Position numbers and translations under genes: made by a program
Shown here: positions 14,487-20,935 of the stretch, piece by piece
How the letters are laid out: every line of letters starts with the position of its first letter
Position numbering within the stretch: position 1 is the stretch's first letter
The notes under the pieces: generated by a model
Database searches by the model: none
Seen by the model: the letters and a program-made list of their open reading frames with translations, nothing else
What the model was told of the DNA's origin: nothing
Source: Chloroflexota bacterium
GTDB taxonomy: Bacteria > Chloroflexota > Limnocylindria > Limnocylindrales > CSP1-4
Reading direction: 5' to 3'
Assembly: GCA_029858845.1 (NCBI GenBank)
Contig: JAOUEG010000005.1
Span: 1 to 20,935 of the forward strand
Length of the DNA stretch: 20,935 nt

Positions 14487-14668
14487 GTGGTCGCAGCAGT
14501 CTTGGCTACCGGGTCGGAGAAGGCGGCTGCCCACCGGCTCGGCCTGTCGCACTCGACCGTGTAACACCACCTGGCACACGCCCGGTGCAAGGTGGGGGCG
14601 ACGACCGCTGCGCAGCTCGTTTGGATCCTGGCACCGCGGCTGCCGGAGCTGGGTCACGCCGCGGAGAC
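14487..14668 (+). pseudogene. HTH repeat copy C with internal stop
   Basis: Encodes VVAAVLATGSEKAAAHRLGL then SHSTV, followed by an in-frame TAA where copy D has AAG (Lys), then HHLAHARCKVGATTAAQLVW and ILAPRLPELGHAAE. Both HTH helices are present but interrupted. It ends about 30 bases from the stop of the convergent TetR gene (14700). A Cys replaces the conserved Ser of ARSKVG. This is a decayed copy of the same element as 14061 and 19116. Confidence 0.7.
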
Positions 14669-14699
14669 CGCGGTGCGCTCATTGGTCAGATCGATGCCC

Positions 14700-15296
14700 T
14701 CAGGACTGGGCGATCCCCCGAGCGAAGGTCCTAACCGCTGTCTCGATGCGTGCTCCATCGACGGCCCGATCGGTCATGCTCGCGGTCACGGCAAGGCCGA
14801 ACAGCATCGCCAACAGCAGCACCGCGACATCACCCGGATCGAGCTCGGGACGGACCCTGCCCAAGCGCTGCTCCTCGCGCAGGTAGACGGTGATCGCGTG
14901 TGGCGGGCCGGCGGGGATGCCGCCCGCCGACGTCGCGGCCGATCGGCGCTGGGCAGCGAGCTCAGGATCCGAGAGGACGGCGATCTCGAGGGGGATCACC
15001 CGCTCCTGGAGCTCAGCGAGCCGGACGAGGGCGCCGACCAGGTTCTCCTCGACGGTCCGCTGTCCAGCCAGCGCCGGCAAGCCGGTCAGCTCGTCGAGGG
15101 CCGCCGCGCTCGGCTCGAGCGCGGCGGCGAAGAAGAGCGACGCCTTGTCAGGGAAGTGCCGGTAGATCGTCCCCTCGGACACGCCTGCGGCGCCCGCGAT
15201 TGCCCGTGTGGAGGCGTGCGCGTACCCGGTCTCTGCGACGACGGCGAGCGTCGCCTCGATCAGCTTCGCGCGCGTCCGGTCCCCGCGGGGCGTCAT
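14700..15296 (-). CDS. TetR/AcrR-family transcriptional regulator, 198 aa
   Basis: The N-terminal DNA-binding domain is standard: RAKLIEATLAVVAETGYAHA, then STRAIAGAAGVSEGTIYRHF and PDKASLF at about residues 9-57. The C-terminal ligand and dimer domain is all-helical. GGAGG lies 6 bases before ATG 15296, and the gene begins 16 bases after the permease stop, so it is the third gene of the ATPase-permease-TetR operon. TetR proteins encoded with an exporter usually repress their own operon. A palindrome at 17065-17088, in front of the ATPase gene, is the likely operator. The inducer is unknown, probably a substrate of the pump. Confidence 0.92.
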   Translation of the reverse strand: MTPRGDRTRAKLIEATLAVVAETGYAHASTRAIAGAAGVSEGTIYRHFPDKASLFFAAALEPSAAALDELTGLPALAGQRTVEENLVGALVRLAELQERVIPLEIAVLSDPELAAQRRSAATSAGGIPAGPPHAITVYLREEQRLGRVRPELDPGDVAVLLLAMLFGLAVTASMTDRAVDGARIETAVRTFARGIAQS

Positions 15297-15312
15297 CGGC
15301 AGCCTCCGGTGT

Positions 15313-16104
15313 TCAGTCGGTCACGTCGCGCCGGGTGAAGACGATCCCGGCGATGACGAGGCCCACGATGACATAGGTCGCGCCCAGCGCGAGGGCGCTC
15401 GAGTACGCCACGGCCGCCGTCCCGCCGTTCGCGATCGCGCCGAGCGTGGTGCCGAGGAGCTGGTCGACCGGAGCGCCGTCCACCATCCGGATGAGCGATT
15501 CGACGACCAGCACGTAGCCGACGCCGATCGAGACCGCCACCATAGCGGACCGTGACAGCACGGCGATCACGAGGCCAAGGGCGCCCCAGACGAGCTGCGA
15601 GAGGAAGAGGTTGACCCACGCTTCGCCGATCACCGTCGGCACGTCGGTCCCCCATGCCTCGGTCGAGATGCCGCTCGCGCCGACCGCCGGGGCCGCGACC
15701 AGGTTGGCGAGCGCGGCCACGGTCACCGCGACGGCGGTGACGCCGACGAGCGCGATCGCCTTGCCGGCGAGCAGCCGCCATCGCCGCGGCTCCCCGGCGA
15801 CGAGCAGCCGGATGAGGCCACTCGAGTAGTCCTGGGCGGTGAAGAACGCCCATAGCGACAGGGTGACGACGCCGAACATGTTGGAGGCGGCGGACAGTCC
15901 GGCCATGAGGCCGCCCGGGGCTTCGAGCTCGGCGCGGGTCGGGAAGGAGACGCCCGGGCTCGGCATGCTCGGGTCCATCTGCCCGACGGCTGAGCCCATC
16001 ACCGTGTTGACCATGATCGCGAACAGCGCCATGAGGCCGAACCAGACGAGCAGGGTGCGGCGCTGGGCGAGCCGGGTGAACTCGCTTCGGACGACGTGGA
16101 GCAT
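15313..16104 (-). CDS. ABC-2 type exporter permease, 263 aa
   Basis: Starts MLHVVRSEFTRLAQRRTLL and has about six membrane spans: WFGLMALFAIMVNTVMG, then MFGVVTLSLWAFFTAQDY and GLIRLLVAGEPRRWRLLAGK, the cytoplasmic coupling region of ABC-2 permeases, then three more hydrophobic stretches. The protein ends IVFTRRDVTD, a common end for this family. The ATG overlaps the ATPase stop (TGATG), so the two subunits are translationally coupled. With the ATPase it would form an exporter for a drug, lipid or peptide. The large extracellular loop with MDPSMPSPGVSFPTRAELEA is not conserved. The substrate is unknown. Confidence 0.88.
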   Translation of the reverse strand: MLHVVRSEFTRLAQRRTLLVWFGLMALFAIMVNTVMGSAVGQMDPSMPSPGVSFPTRAELEAPGGLMAGLSAASNMFGVVTLSLWAFFTAQDYSSGLIRLLVAGEPRRWRLLAGKAIALVGVTAVAVTVAALANLVAAPAVGASGISTEAWGTDVPTVIGEAWVNLFLSQLVWGALGLVIAVLSRSAMVAVSIGVGYVLVVESLIRMVDGAPVDQLLGTTLGAIANGGTAAVAYSSALALGATYVIVGLVIAGIVFTRRDVTD

Positions 16105-17051
16105 CAGGCCACCTTCCCTTCGGCAGCGTCGCGAGCGCCGGCCAGCTCGCCGTCCACGCGGCCGGTCATCTCGAGAAACAGCTCCTCGAGCGAGTCCTGG
16201 GCGAAGGCGAGGCGCGACAGCGTGATCCCCGCCGCCGTCGCCGCGCGGTTCAACGCCGCCGTCCGGTCGGCCCCCGCGAGCACGCGGAGGCCGACTTCGG
16301 CCGGCACGAGCTCCCAGCCGTCGTCGCGCAGCACGGTCGCGAGCCGCTCCAGGTCTGCGTCGTGCTCGGGCGCGATATCGATGTGGTCCCGCGTCCGCCC
16401 GAGCAGCTCGACCATCGTTCCCGCGAACAGGAGCTTGCCGAACCGGATGACCACCAGGTGATCGCAGATGGCCTCCAGCTCGGAGAGCACATGCGAGGAC
16501 ACGATGACCGTGCGGCCGTCGCGGGCGAGCCCCCGTAGCAGCCCCCTGATCTCGACGATGCCCGCTGGGTCGAGGCCATTCGTCGGCTCGTCGAGGATCA
16601 GCAGGTCCGGGTCGGTGAGCAGCGCGGCCGCGATCCCGAGCCGCTGCTTCATGCCCAGCGAGAACCGCCGGACGGGCTCCCGGTCCCGCCCGAGGAGTCC
16701 GACCTGCGCCAGGACCTCGTCGACGCGAACCATGGGCGTCCCGTGCAGGTGAGCGAGGGAGACGAGGTTGGCACGCGCCGAGAGGCTCGCGACGAAGGCG
16801 GGGCTCTCGATCATCGTGCCGACGCCCGACGCGTATCGCTTGGGACTGGTGATTGGGTGGCCGAACACGGTCGCCGACCCGCTCGTCGGGCGGATCAGCC
16901 CAAGCAGGACCCGAATCAGGGTGGACTTGCCCGAACCGTTGGGACCAACGAGGCCGATGATGCCGCCGGGCGGCAGCTCGAGGGTCACGGCGTCGAGTGC
17001 CGTAATCGGGCCGAACCGCCGGGTGAGGTCGGTGGTGGTGACGACCGCCAT
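16104..17051 (-). CDS. ABC transporter ATPase (DrrA/CcmA type), 315 aa
   Basis: Walker A GPNGSGKS at residues 36-43, signature SLGMKQ at 131-136 (an LSGGQ variant common in ABC-2 exporters), Walker B LLILDEP at 150-156, and the switch His in SSHVLSELE. The last 90 residues form the C-terminal extension typical of the DrrA/CcmA group, ending with LEELFLEMTGRVDGEL. It energises the permease encoded next. The ATG at 17051 follows a GCGGAG-type weak ribosome binding site. The 5' region holds a palindromic operator. The first gene of the operon. Self-resistance to a natural product or drug export are the usual roles. Confidence 0.94.
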   Translation of the reverse strand: MAVVTTTDLTRRFGPITALDAVTLELPPGGIIGLVGPNGSGKSTLIRVLLGLIRPTSGSATVFGHPITSPKRYASGVGTMIESPAFVASLSARANLVSLAHLHGTPMVRVDEVLAQVGLLGRDREPVRRFSLGMKQRLGIAAALLTDPDLLILDEPTNGLDPAGIVEIRGLLRGLARDGRTVIVSSHVLSELEAICDHLVVIRFGKLLFAGTMVELLGRTRDHIDIAPEHDADLERLATVLRDDGWELVPAEVGLRVLAGADRTAALNRAATAAGITLSRLAFAQDSLEELFLEMTGRVDGELAGARDAAEGKVA

Positions 17052-17064
17052 CAGTGACTCCGCT

Positions 17065-17088
17065 ATGTGGGTGAGTGCTCACATACAT
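17065..17088 (-). promoter_or_regulatory. Probable TetR operator in front of the ABC-2 operon
   Basis: Inverted repeat with 11-base arms (17065-17075 and 17078-17088) around a central TG; nine of eleven positions pair, including GTGAG/CTCAC next to the centre. A minus-strand TAATGT (-10-like) covers 17085-17090. Its place just upstream of the ATPase start makes the operon's own TetR the likely binder. No clear -35 box was found. Confidence 0.6.
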
Positions 17089-17285
17089 TAGCACGGAATC
17101 GAGCGCCCGCGTGGCCCGCGTCACAGGCTCGGCGTGACCTCAGGATGTGGCCCAAGCGGCCAACTTATGCATGGCCGTCGGTCGCCGCCACCCTTGAGGG
17201 CATGGCGGCGCGCTGGTCCGATCCAGGTCGACTCTCGGCTCCCCCCCACCGGGTACGTCCGCGCCGTCAACCCTGTCGTTGGTCG

Positions 17286-17429
17286 ATGAGCGGGGTCGAG
17301 CTCATCCTGGCGTTCCTCGCCGGCGAGGTGATGGGTGGCGCGCTCGACCGCTTCGTGGGGAAGGTGATCTGCTTATGCGGCGGCCGAGGCCATCGCGGTC
17401 GACGGCGACGCCGCAGCCCGCCAAAGTGA
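17286..17429 (+). CDS. Possible small ORF or gene remnant
   Basis: MSGVELILAFLAGEVMGGAL then DRFVGKVICLCGG looks like the start of a small membrane-associated protein, but after about 35 residues it becomes Arg-rich and overlaps the 3' end of the opposite gene (17373). It may be a remnant with its true end lost. The rest of 17089-17285 contains nothing recognised. Confidence 0.25.
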   Translation: MSGVELILAFLAGEVMGGALDRFVGKVICLCGGRGHRGRRRRRSPPK

Positions 17430-18047
17430 CAGGCTCGCGACCACCAGCCACACGGCAATGGCGACCGCAGATGGCAGGGTCGCCGCGTCCGGGATGCCGA
17501 GCCAGATCGCGAACACGTTGATGCCGAGCAGGGTTGCGGTGACGACGGACAGCCATCGCATGGATCGCGAGCCGAGCACGGCATGCAGCGCGAGGCCGAA
17601 GGCCAGGACCCAGGTGGCCTCGATCGCATACATCCCGCTGTTGTACAGGACGTCCCAGAACCGGAAGAGCCCGACGACGGGCTCACCCTGCTCGACCGCG
17701 GCCACAAGCCCGGCCTGGGCGGCGATCTCGGTCAGGACGATCGGGACCTCGGCCACGGCCGCCGCGACGCCGACGGTCGCAAGGAGCCGAATATGCCCCG
17801 AGGCCGCCGGCACGAGCGTCTCGCGGAGGGCGACCGCGAAGATGATGAACGGGATGACCACCAGGAACTGTGAGATCCCGAGGATGCCAACGATCGGTTG
17901 GCCGTAGAAGGTCCGGATGGCGTCCGCATCGATGACGCCGCTGACACGCTGGCCGGCGAGGGCTGTCAGGGATAGGTGGTAGCCAACGATGCCGACCACG
18001 GCGATCAACCCTGCCCAACTGCCGATGCGCGGGACGCTGCGCTCCAT
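17373..18047 (-). CDS. Six-span integral membrane protein of unknown function, 224 aa
   Basis: Six hydrophobic segments are visible, including SWAGLIAVVGIVGYHLSL, FLVVIPFIIFAVALRETLV, LLATVGVAAAVAEVPIVL, WVLAFGLALHAVLGS, VVTATLLGINVFAIWLGI and SAVAIAVWLVVASLSLW. The layout is like the 10557 gene product, although sequences are not obviously alike. The ATG at 18047 has GGAGG six bases upstream and is preferred to the GTG just before it. It diverges from a TetR gene across an interval with a perfect palindrome, so it is probably the regulated target of that TetR. The transported or sensed compound is unknown. Confidence 0.8.
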   Translation of the reverse strand: MERSVPRIGSWAGLIAVVGIVGYHLSLTALAGQRVSGVIDADAIRTFYGQPIVGILGISQFLVVIPFIIFAVALRETLVPAASGHIRLLATVGVAAAVAEVPIVLTEIAAQAGLVAAVEQGEPVVGLFRFWDVLYNSGMYAIEATWVLAFGLALHAVLGSRSMRWLSVVTATLLGINVFAIWLGIPDAATLPSAVAIAVWLVVASLSLWRAAASPSTAMASAAA

Positions 18048-18095
18048 CACTCTCCTCCAACGCGGAATGAGGACCGGATTCCACCGGTCGCGTTG

Positions 18096-18114
18096 ACTAG
18101 AACGTCGTTCTAGT
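18096..18114. promoter_or_regulatory. Perfect 19-bp palindromic operator
   Basis: ACTAGAACGTCGTTCTAGT: nine-base arms that pair perfectly around a central T. It lies in the divergent region between the membrane protein (18047) and the TetR gene (18152). A plus-strand TTGACT (18093-18098) overlaps its edge. Such placement and symmetry fit a TetR dimer site. Confidence 0.8.
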
Positions 18115-18115
18115 G

Positions 18116-18134
18116 ACTGGAACGCTACTCCAGC
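18116..18134. promoter_or_regulatory. Second, weaker operator-like site, 20 bp from the first
   Basis: ACTGGAACGCTACTCCAGC follows the same pattern as the perfect palindrome (ACT.GAACG at the left), with five paired bases in each outer arm (CTGGA and TCCAG) and a mismatched centre. The starts are exactly 20 bases apart, about two helical turns. This would place two dimers on the same face of the DNA. Confidence 0.5.
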
Positions 18135-18151
18135 GTGTCAAGATATGACCA

Positions 18152-18835
18152 ATGACACAACCGCAGCGTCCGTCGACCCGCGCCGAGGCGATGGCCCGCA
18201 CCCGGGCCCGGATCGTCGATGCCGCCCGCGAGCTCCTGCCCTCCGGCGCGACCGTGCCCGTCGATGCAATCGCGGAGCGCGCAGGGGTCTCGGTCCAGAC
18301 GCTGTACAGCCACTTCGGCTCGAAGCGCGGGCTGCTGCTGGCGGTCATCGACTCGGTCCAGCAGGATGCGGGGTTGTACGCCGAGTTCGAGCTCGTCTGG
18401 AGCAGCCCCGACGGCGAGACGGCCCTGCGCCGGATGCTGGAGGCGACAATCCGTATCTGGCACGGCGCCTGGGCCATCGTCGAGTTCGCCGAGCGGGCCC
18501 GACGCGTCGACCCCGAAATCCAGGGGCACCTCCGAGAGGTCGACGGATACCGGAGGTCGAACCTCGTCTCGATCGCAGAGCAACTCGCGGTTGAGGGGCG
18601 ACTGCGGGCGGGCCGGGATGTCGCGACGGCCGCCGACCTGGCCTTTGCCCTCTCCCTCCCGGCCGTCTACGAGGAGCTGGGCGTGGTGCGGGGGTGGCCG
18701 TTGGCTCGCGTTGTGTCGGCCGTCACCGAGTCGGTCGTTACGGCGCTGATCGATCCGGCGACGGTGCCCGTCCTCGAACCGGCGGCGGATTGGTCGTCCG
18801 TCCTGCGAGCGCCGGACATCCTGGCCCGCGGGTAG
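18152..18835 (+). CDS. TetR-family transcriptional regulator, 227 aa
   Basis: The N-terminal HTH domain reads RTRARIVDAARELLPSGA, then PVDAIAERAGVSVQTLYSHF and GSKRGLLLAVID (about residues 18-67), followed by an all-helical ligand domain with EFAERARRVDPEIQGHLREV. The length is within the family range. ATG 18152 has no strong ribosome binding site. The start is placed there because the domain begins soon after and the palindromic operators lie just upstream. It is divergent from the six-span membrane protein and probably represses both. The C-terminal stretch after LALSLPA lacks a known ligand signature. The inducer is unknown. Confidence 0.9.
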   Translation: MTQPQRPSTRAEAMARTRARIVDAARELLPSGATVPVDAIAERAGVSVQTLYSHFGSKRGLLLAVIDSVQQDAGLYAEFELVWSSPDGETALRRMLEATIRIWHGAWAIVEFAERARRVDPEIQGHLREVDGYRRSNLVSIAEQLAVEGRLRAGRDVATAADLAFALSLPAVYEELGVVRGWPLARVVSAVTESVVTALIDPATVPVLEPAADWSSVLRAPDILARG

Positions 18836-18935
18836 GGTGCTGCAGGATGCTGGGGCGGGCACGCGCACGCTCGACTCGCGGGTGGTCCGAAAGGCGGGGA
18901 TACGTCGCCGCCGAGGATCCAAGCGGCGCGAGGCT

Positions 18936-18964
18936 GCTGGGGCACCAGCTGCGGGCTCGAGCCC
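18936..18964 (+). terminator. Pair of adjacent hairpins after the TetR gene
   Basis: GCTGG/CCAGC with a four-base loop (18936-18949) is followed by the palindrome GGGCTCGAGCCC (18953-18964). They lie about 100 bases after the TetR stop, within a low-confidence 48-codon frame (18847-18993). No T-run is present. They could be 3' structure of the TetR transcript. Confidence 0.25.
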
Positions 18965-19010
18965 AGCTCAACGTCGGCGCAGGTAGATCCTGAGCCGAGG
19001 GAGGGGAAGA

Positions 19011-19079
19011 GCGTCAGTCTGGTCGGGGCGAGAGGGGTAGCCCCGCGACCAACGACCTTCCGATCACGATGCGGCTCGC
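19011..19079 (+). repeat. Dispersed repeat segment S1, copy D (stem-loop leader)
   Basis: GCGTCAGTCTGGTCGGGGCG, then AGAGGGGTAGCCCCGCGACC and CGATCACGATGCGGCTCGCC match 6479-6533 and, in the first part, 9931-9965. CGGGGC pairs perfectly with GCCCCG around a ten-base loop. It precedes HTH ORF copy D by about 40 bases, the same order as copy A. Confidence 0.6.
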
Positions 19080-19115
19080 CGAGCCGCCAGAGCCGTGCGA
19101 CTGGCTCAAGAGCGC

Positions 19116-19490
19116 ATGACGCGCCGGCCGTCCCACACCGCCCAACGCGCGACAGACCGTGAGGTCAGCGTCGTTGCGGCCGTCCTGGTCGCCGGGTCCG
19201 AGAAGGCAGCTGCCCACCGCCTCGGCCTGTCGCACTCGACCGTGAAGCACCACCTGGCGAGGGCCCGGTCCAAGGTGGGGGCGGCGACCACGGCGCAGCT
19301 CGTGTGGATCCTCGCGCCGCGGCTGCCGGTGCCCCGGGGTGATGAGTCGACGAGACCAGTAGCCCCTGGCACCGGGCTCGACTCCAGTTGGGCGGGCGAG
19401 TTCGATACCGACGGCGGCCGCGTAGCGCCGGCTCAGGTCCGCGCCGCGTTCCTCAGTGCCCTGGTCAGCGCGTCCAGCGCGCGGAAGTAG
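19116..19490 (+). CDS. Small LuxR-like HTH protein, most complete copy of the repeat (copy D)
   Basis: The frame encodes TDREVSVVAAVLVAGSEKAA then AHRLGLSHSTVKHHLARARS and KVGAATTAQLVWILAPRLP, a complete LuxR/GerE-type four-helix DNA-binding domain with a leading TDRE helix as in TxRExEVL. There is no receiver, ATPase or ligand domain, so it is a stand-alone HTH. ATG 19116 is preferred over GTG 19095 because a similar CGC-ATGACG occurs in copy A. The ribosome binding site is weak (AAGAG). After APRLP the frame continues into unrelated sequence and overlaps the end of the convergent lipoprotein gene at 19433, so the natural stop may be lost. It may or may not be expressed. Confidence 0.55.
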   Translation: MTRRPSHTAQRATDREVSVVAAVLVAGSEKAAAHRLGLSHSTVKHHLARARSKVGAATTAQLVWILAPRLPVPRGDESTRPVAPGTGLDSSWAGEFDTDGGRVAPAQVRAAFLSALVSASSARK

Positions 19491-20611
19491 TCCCGATCGC
19501 TGATCGAGTCGCCCGTGTCGGCCTGCACGGAGATCACGATACCCTCCTCCGGCAGGGCGGCGAGCTTGATCACCGAGCAGCAGGTGGTGGCGGAGCTCTC
19601 CCCGTAGTGACCGACAGCGGGCACGCCGAATGAACCGGAGAAATCGATCGTCCCGAGCCCATACCATTCGCCCCGGAAGTCGGTCATCTCGCGCAGCGAG
19701 GCCTCGGAGATCACGGAACCTCCGTACAGCTCGTAGCCCCACCGGGCCCACGACGCCGGCGTCGTCTCGACCCCCCATCCGTCCGCGGCCAGCGCGTCAT
19801 CGACCGTGTAGGCGATCCCTTCGAGACCGGGGCGGTCGAGGACACCGGCCCGAAGCGCGTCGGACAGTCGGCGGCCCGCGATATGCTCGATGATGGCGCC
19901 GAGGAGGACGTAGTTCGTGCTCGCATAATGAAGCTCGTCGCCCGGCGAGACCCGCGGCTCGGAGAGCGTCTTGAATACGTCCACCGTGGTCGATGCCTGC
20001 TCGGCCGGATAGAAGCCGGCTGATTCGTTCAGATCGGGGATGCCGCTGCGCATTCCCAGCACCTGCCGGATCGTGGCCCCATTCGCGTCGAAGAACGCCA
20101 GCTCCCGGGGGAGGTAGCGGGAGGCGGGATCGTCCAGGCCCAGGCGACCGTCCTCGGCCAGGCGGAGCAGCTGCGCAGCGACGATCGTTTTGGCTGAGCT
20201 ATGGGTGGGTCGCCGGGACTCGAGCGTGAGTGGCCCGCCGGCCGAGGACCCGGACGCTCCGGCCCAACTCCCCCGGTCGGCCACGATCACAGCGGCCGTG
20301 ATCCCGGCGAACGTGCCCGTCTCGACGGTCGCGTCGAGCACGCCCTGCAGCGCTTCCGCCGACGACGCAGTGAGGGATCCGGCCGGAAACGCCGGGAACC
20401 CGCCCATCACGTACGGGGGCGGAGTCTCCTGGCGGGGACTCGCGACGCTCGGTGTCGTTGCCGGAGTCGCGGCAGACGTCGGCTGGGCCGACCTGCTGGA
20501 GCGTGCGACGCTGGGCACCGGGGAAGGGGCTGTCGAGGTTCCACACGCCGCTGCCAAGAACACCAGGACCGATACGGCTCCGGCCCGGAGCCCCGGTCGG
20601 GCCAACCTCAT
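19433..20611 (-). CDS. Serine hydrolase lipoprotein (beta-lactamase/D-Ala-D-Ala carboxypeptidase fold), 392 aa
   Basis: An N-terminal lipoprotein signal ends LVFLAAAC, with lipid-modified Cys23. A Ser/Thr/Pro/Ala-rich linker runs to about residue 60. The catalytic SxxK motif is SSAK (Ser138, Lys141). The second motif, normally YxN, is YAS (Tyr229, Ser231) followed by TNYVLLG, so Asn is replaced by Ser. The third motif is HYG (335-337). This is the class C beta-lactamase/DD-peptidase/esterase (Pfam Beta-lactamase) family. GAGGAG lies 7 bases before the ATG. The protein would sit on the outside of the cytoplasmic membrane. The substrate may be peptidoglycan peptides, a beta-lactam or an ester. 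Its 3' end converges with HTH repeat copy D. Confidence 0.9.
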   Translation of the reverse strand: MRLARPGLRAGAVSVLVFLAAACGTSTAPSPVPSVARSSRSAQPTSAATPATTPSVASPRQETPPPYVMGGFPAFPAGSLTASSAEALQGVLDATVETGTFAGITAAVIVADRGSWAGASGSSAGGPLTLESRRPTHSSAKTIVAAQLLRLAEDGRLGLDDPASRYLPRELAFFDANGATIRQVLGMRSGIPDLNESAGFYPAEQASTTVDVFKTLSEPRVSPGDELHYASTNYVLLGAIIEHIAGRRLSDALRAGVLDRPGLEGIAYTVDDALAADGWGVETTPASWARWGYELYGGSVISEASLREMTDFRGEWYGLGTIDFSGSFGVPAVGHYGESSATTCCSVIKLAALPEEGIVISVQADTGDSISDRDYFRALDALTRALRNAART

Positions 20612-20754
20612 GGCGCGCTCCTCGTGTCCACGGTGCCCGAGGTCGGTCGAATCCCGGCATTCGCTCGGTGCTCCTACCTCTACAGATGCAGTCGCTGCAC
20701 CAACTGTCCCGCGGCGTGCTGAGACACTTGGGCGGTCAGGAGCATCCGTAGGGC

Positions 20755-20935
20755 ATGGAGCTCGAGCTGGTGACCAACGACGACATCCCGGTGACCGACC
20801 TGCTGAATGCCGCGGCGGGCGATATCGCGGCCTTCGCTCGCATCGTCGCGGAGCACCACGATCACATGGCGCGCGTGTGCTTCGTGATCTGCGGAGACCA
20901 GGACATGGCCCAGGACGCCGTCCGGCTGCCTGGCC
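20755..20935 (+). CDS. ECF sigma factor, N-terminal part (runs off the window)
   Basis: From ATG 20755 the frame reads MELELVTNDDIPVTDLLNAA then AGDIAAFARIVAEHHDHMAR and VCFVICGDQDMAQDAVRLPG without a stop to the end. It matches sigma-70 region 2 of ECF factors: an acidic AGDxxAF entry, the HHDHMARVCF helix and the D..MAQDAVQ helix (here R). Region 4 is outside the window. It is divergent from the lipoprotein gene. The 143-base gap contains a small TGCAG/CTGCA inverted repeat (20687-20699), but no clear promoter. Anti-sigma partner and targets cannot be seen. Confidence 0.75.
   Translation, partial: MELELVTNDDIPVTDLLNAAAGDIAAFARIVAEHHDHMARVCFVICGDQDMAQDAVRLPG

Noticed and set aside
14013..14564. 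A single protein with two HTH domains
   Set aside because: The frame joins copies B and C only through non-coding sequence antisense to a hydrolase fragment, and copy C has a stop inside the HTH.
15313..17124. A single 603-codon fusion of ATPase and permease on the minus strand
   Set aside because: The N-terminal part of this frame is out of register with the ATPase and is Arg-rich. The true arrangement is two genes overlapping by TGATG at 16104.
18847..18993. 48-codon frame after the TetR gene
   Set aside because: The first third is Arg-rich, there is no spaced ribosome binding site, and it contains two hairpins. The ending GYVAAEDPSGARLLGHQLRA looks somewhat protein-like but is not enough to call a gene.
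20687..20699. TGCAG-TCG-CTGCA inverted repeat before the ECF sigma gene as an operator
   Set aside because: Five-base arms are common by chance in GC-rich DNA, and no regulator or promoter evidence supports it.

Overview
This is a high-GC bacterial chromosomal window. Most ORFs use G or C at third codon positions, and many real starts have GGAGG-type ribosome binding sites. The gene content fits a soil or water bacterium of the Chloroflexota or Actinomycetota type: LuxR-type ATPase regulators, several TetR regulators, ABC-2 drug-type export, a CotA-like multicopper oxidase and an ECF sigma factor. That placement is an inference from composition and content, since there is no rRNA or other phylogenetic marker. 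No tRNA, rRNA or CRISPR array was seen.

Layout. 1-0.9 kb: 3' end of a multicopper oxidase. 1.1-3.4 kb (minus strand): a small cluster read in the order DszB-like sulfinate desulfinase/SBP-fold protein, rhodanese, a broken small gene, and an antibiotic-biosynthesis-monooxygenase-fold protein. 3.5-6.0 kb: a large LuxR/MalT-type regulator just upstream of that cluster. 6.0-7.15 kb: an S4 RNA-binding protein (Hsp15-like), a degenerate repeat and a cupin. 7.4-8.6 kb: an orphan nucleoside/sugar-type ABC permease. 8.6-10.3 kb: a gene-poor stretch with a small secreted protein, a serine-recombinase remnant and small membrane ORFs. 10.35-12.95 kb (plus strand): two membrane proteins, a SAM methyltransferase and an alpha/beta hydrolase whose start overlaps the methyltransferase stop. 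13.1-14.7 kb: a decayed zone with a frameshifted response regulator, a truncated receiver domain, a truncated hydrolase and two HTH repeats. 14.7-17.1 kb (minus): an ABC-2 ATPase-permease-TetR operon with a palindromic operator at its front. 17.4-18.8 kb: a six-TM membrane protein and a divergent TetR separated by a perfect 19-bp palindrome. 19.0-20.6 kb: a further HTH repeat copy and a serine hydrolase lipoprotein. The window ends inside an ECF sigma factor gene.

The most unusual features are two. The first is a family of four related fragments encoding a LuxR-like helix-turn-helix. All lie on the plus strand, and each sits at the 3' end of a convergent minus-strand gene. Two begin at exactly the same point, and one interrupts a receiver-domain gene. 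The second is the minus-strand cluster around a protein that keeps the Cys-His-Arg pattern I recall for the biphenyl sulfinate desulfinase DszB, lacks a signal peptide and has no transporter partner nearby.
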